From assembly GCA_947259865.1 (NCBI GenBank), contig CAMYNZ010000049.1, positions 1 through 24,316 on the forward strand: 24,316 nucleotides of DNA, written 5' to 3'. The position numbers and the translations under genes were made by a program. Every line of letters begins with the position of its first letter. Positions within the stretch are counted from its first letter, which is position 1. This stretch comes from an uncultured Desulfobacterales bacterium (lineage in GTDB: Bacteria; Desulfobacterota; Desulfobacteria; Desulfobacterales; G020354645). Below the pieces are notes generated by a model, which was not told the origin of the DNA, did no database searches, and was given only the letters and a program-made list of their open reading frames with translations. Shown one piece after another: positions 24,017 to 24,316 of this stretch.

Positions 24017-24316
24017 TTTATCTGATCACTTGCTTTTTCCGAACCGGACGAGATATCCGGGATATTGTCAACAAATGTCATGTAACCGCTGGATACTTTA
24101 TTAACAGAGTTCAGGAGGAAGCCAGCCAGTTTGTGCGCAAGAAATCCGCTGTTTTGAAACGGTTACTTTTGGCCAAACGACGATAGTGTTAAGGATTTAG
24201 GTGTTAATAACAGTTAAAGGGATATCAACCGTATATGTTAAGATAATTCGAATGGACTTAGGGAAGATAACACACCACCTCTACTGGATATTAATTCGGG
24301 TGTCAAGACTGAATCG
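24017..24316. other. Upstream region of fdhA, no gene recognised
   Basis: No coding sequence is supported. A 13-bp palindrome ATATCCGGGATAT (24053-24065) directly abuts a TTGACA-like -35 box on the minus strand (24071-24066). It could be an operator or promoter element for the fdh operon, but no -10 box stands at the right distance. The last 130 bp are featureless to my eye. Confidence 0.35.

Overview
The window reads like the chromosome of a Gram-negative, strictly anaerobic bacterium, most likely a sulfate-reducing Desulfobacterota (Desulfobacterales-like). This is inferred from a two-subunit Tat-exported selenocysteine formate dehydrogenase of the Desulfovibrio gigas/vulgaris FdhAB type, a second selenoprotein, a type II secretion cluster, an ECF sigma/anti-sigma pair, and many short dispersed repeats. 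No rRNA, tRNA or CRISPR array was seen.

Layout: (1) 148-4758, minus strand: gspF-G-H-I-J-K, the inner-membrane platform protein and all five pseudopilins of a type II secretion system, behind a good sigma70 promoter. gspC, D, E, L and M are not in the window. (2) 5007-5287: first copy of a terminal-inverted-repeat (MITE-like) element; a diverged second copy lies at 13876-14140. (3) 5336-8294, plus strand: a PIG3-type quinone oxidoreductase, a family I CoA-transferase and a small protein that is a bacterial CULT domain (the thalidomide-binding fold of cereblon) with its tri-tryptophan cage and zinc cysteines intact. (4) 8300-9650: repeat-rich DNA with hairpins, a cysteine-rich small protein, and a frameshifted S23-type four-helix-bundle gene enclosed by a 36-bp inverted repeat. 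(5) 9623-13776: an ECF sigma factor, its zinc-finger anti-sigma factor and a large exported VIT-vWA-AgmX/PglI protein. The sigma gene and the VIT gene carry almost superimposable ECF-type promoters (GGGAAC-YTTT, 11 nt, TTGTCTA), so the three genes probably form one autoregulated stress regulon. (6) 14243-14869, minus strand: a PilZ protein with a roughly 150-nt leader that looks folded. (7) 14981-16793, plus strand: a periplasmic redox cassette made of a thioredoxin-like selenoprotein (UPYC active site, read through an in-frame TGA), an exported peroxiredoxin and a TlpA-like thioredoxin. (8) 17082-23980, minus strand: dsbD, fdhE, fdhB and fdhA; fdhA is also read through an in-frame TGA.

How the parts fit: regions 7 and 8 face each other and are both about redox chemistry outside the cytoplasm. 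DsbD would carry electrons from cytoplasmic thioredoxin to the periplasm. The Sec-thioredoxin and TlpA-like proteins could pass them to the peroxiredoxin, while FdhAB oxidises formate in the same compartment. The most noteworthy items are the Sec-thioredoxin that an ordinary annotation would split in two, the prokaryotic CULT protein next to a CoA-transferase, the twin ECF promoters, and the paired MITE-like elements whose hairpins appear to be kept by compensatory changes.
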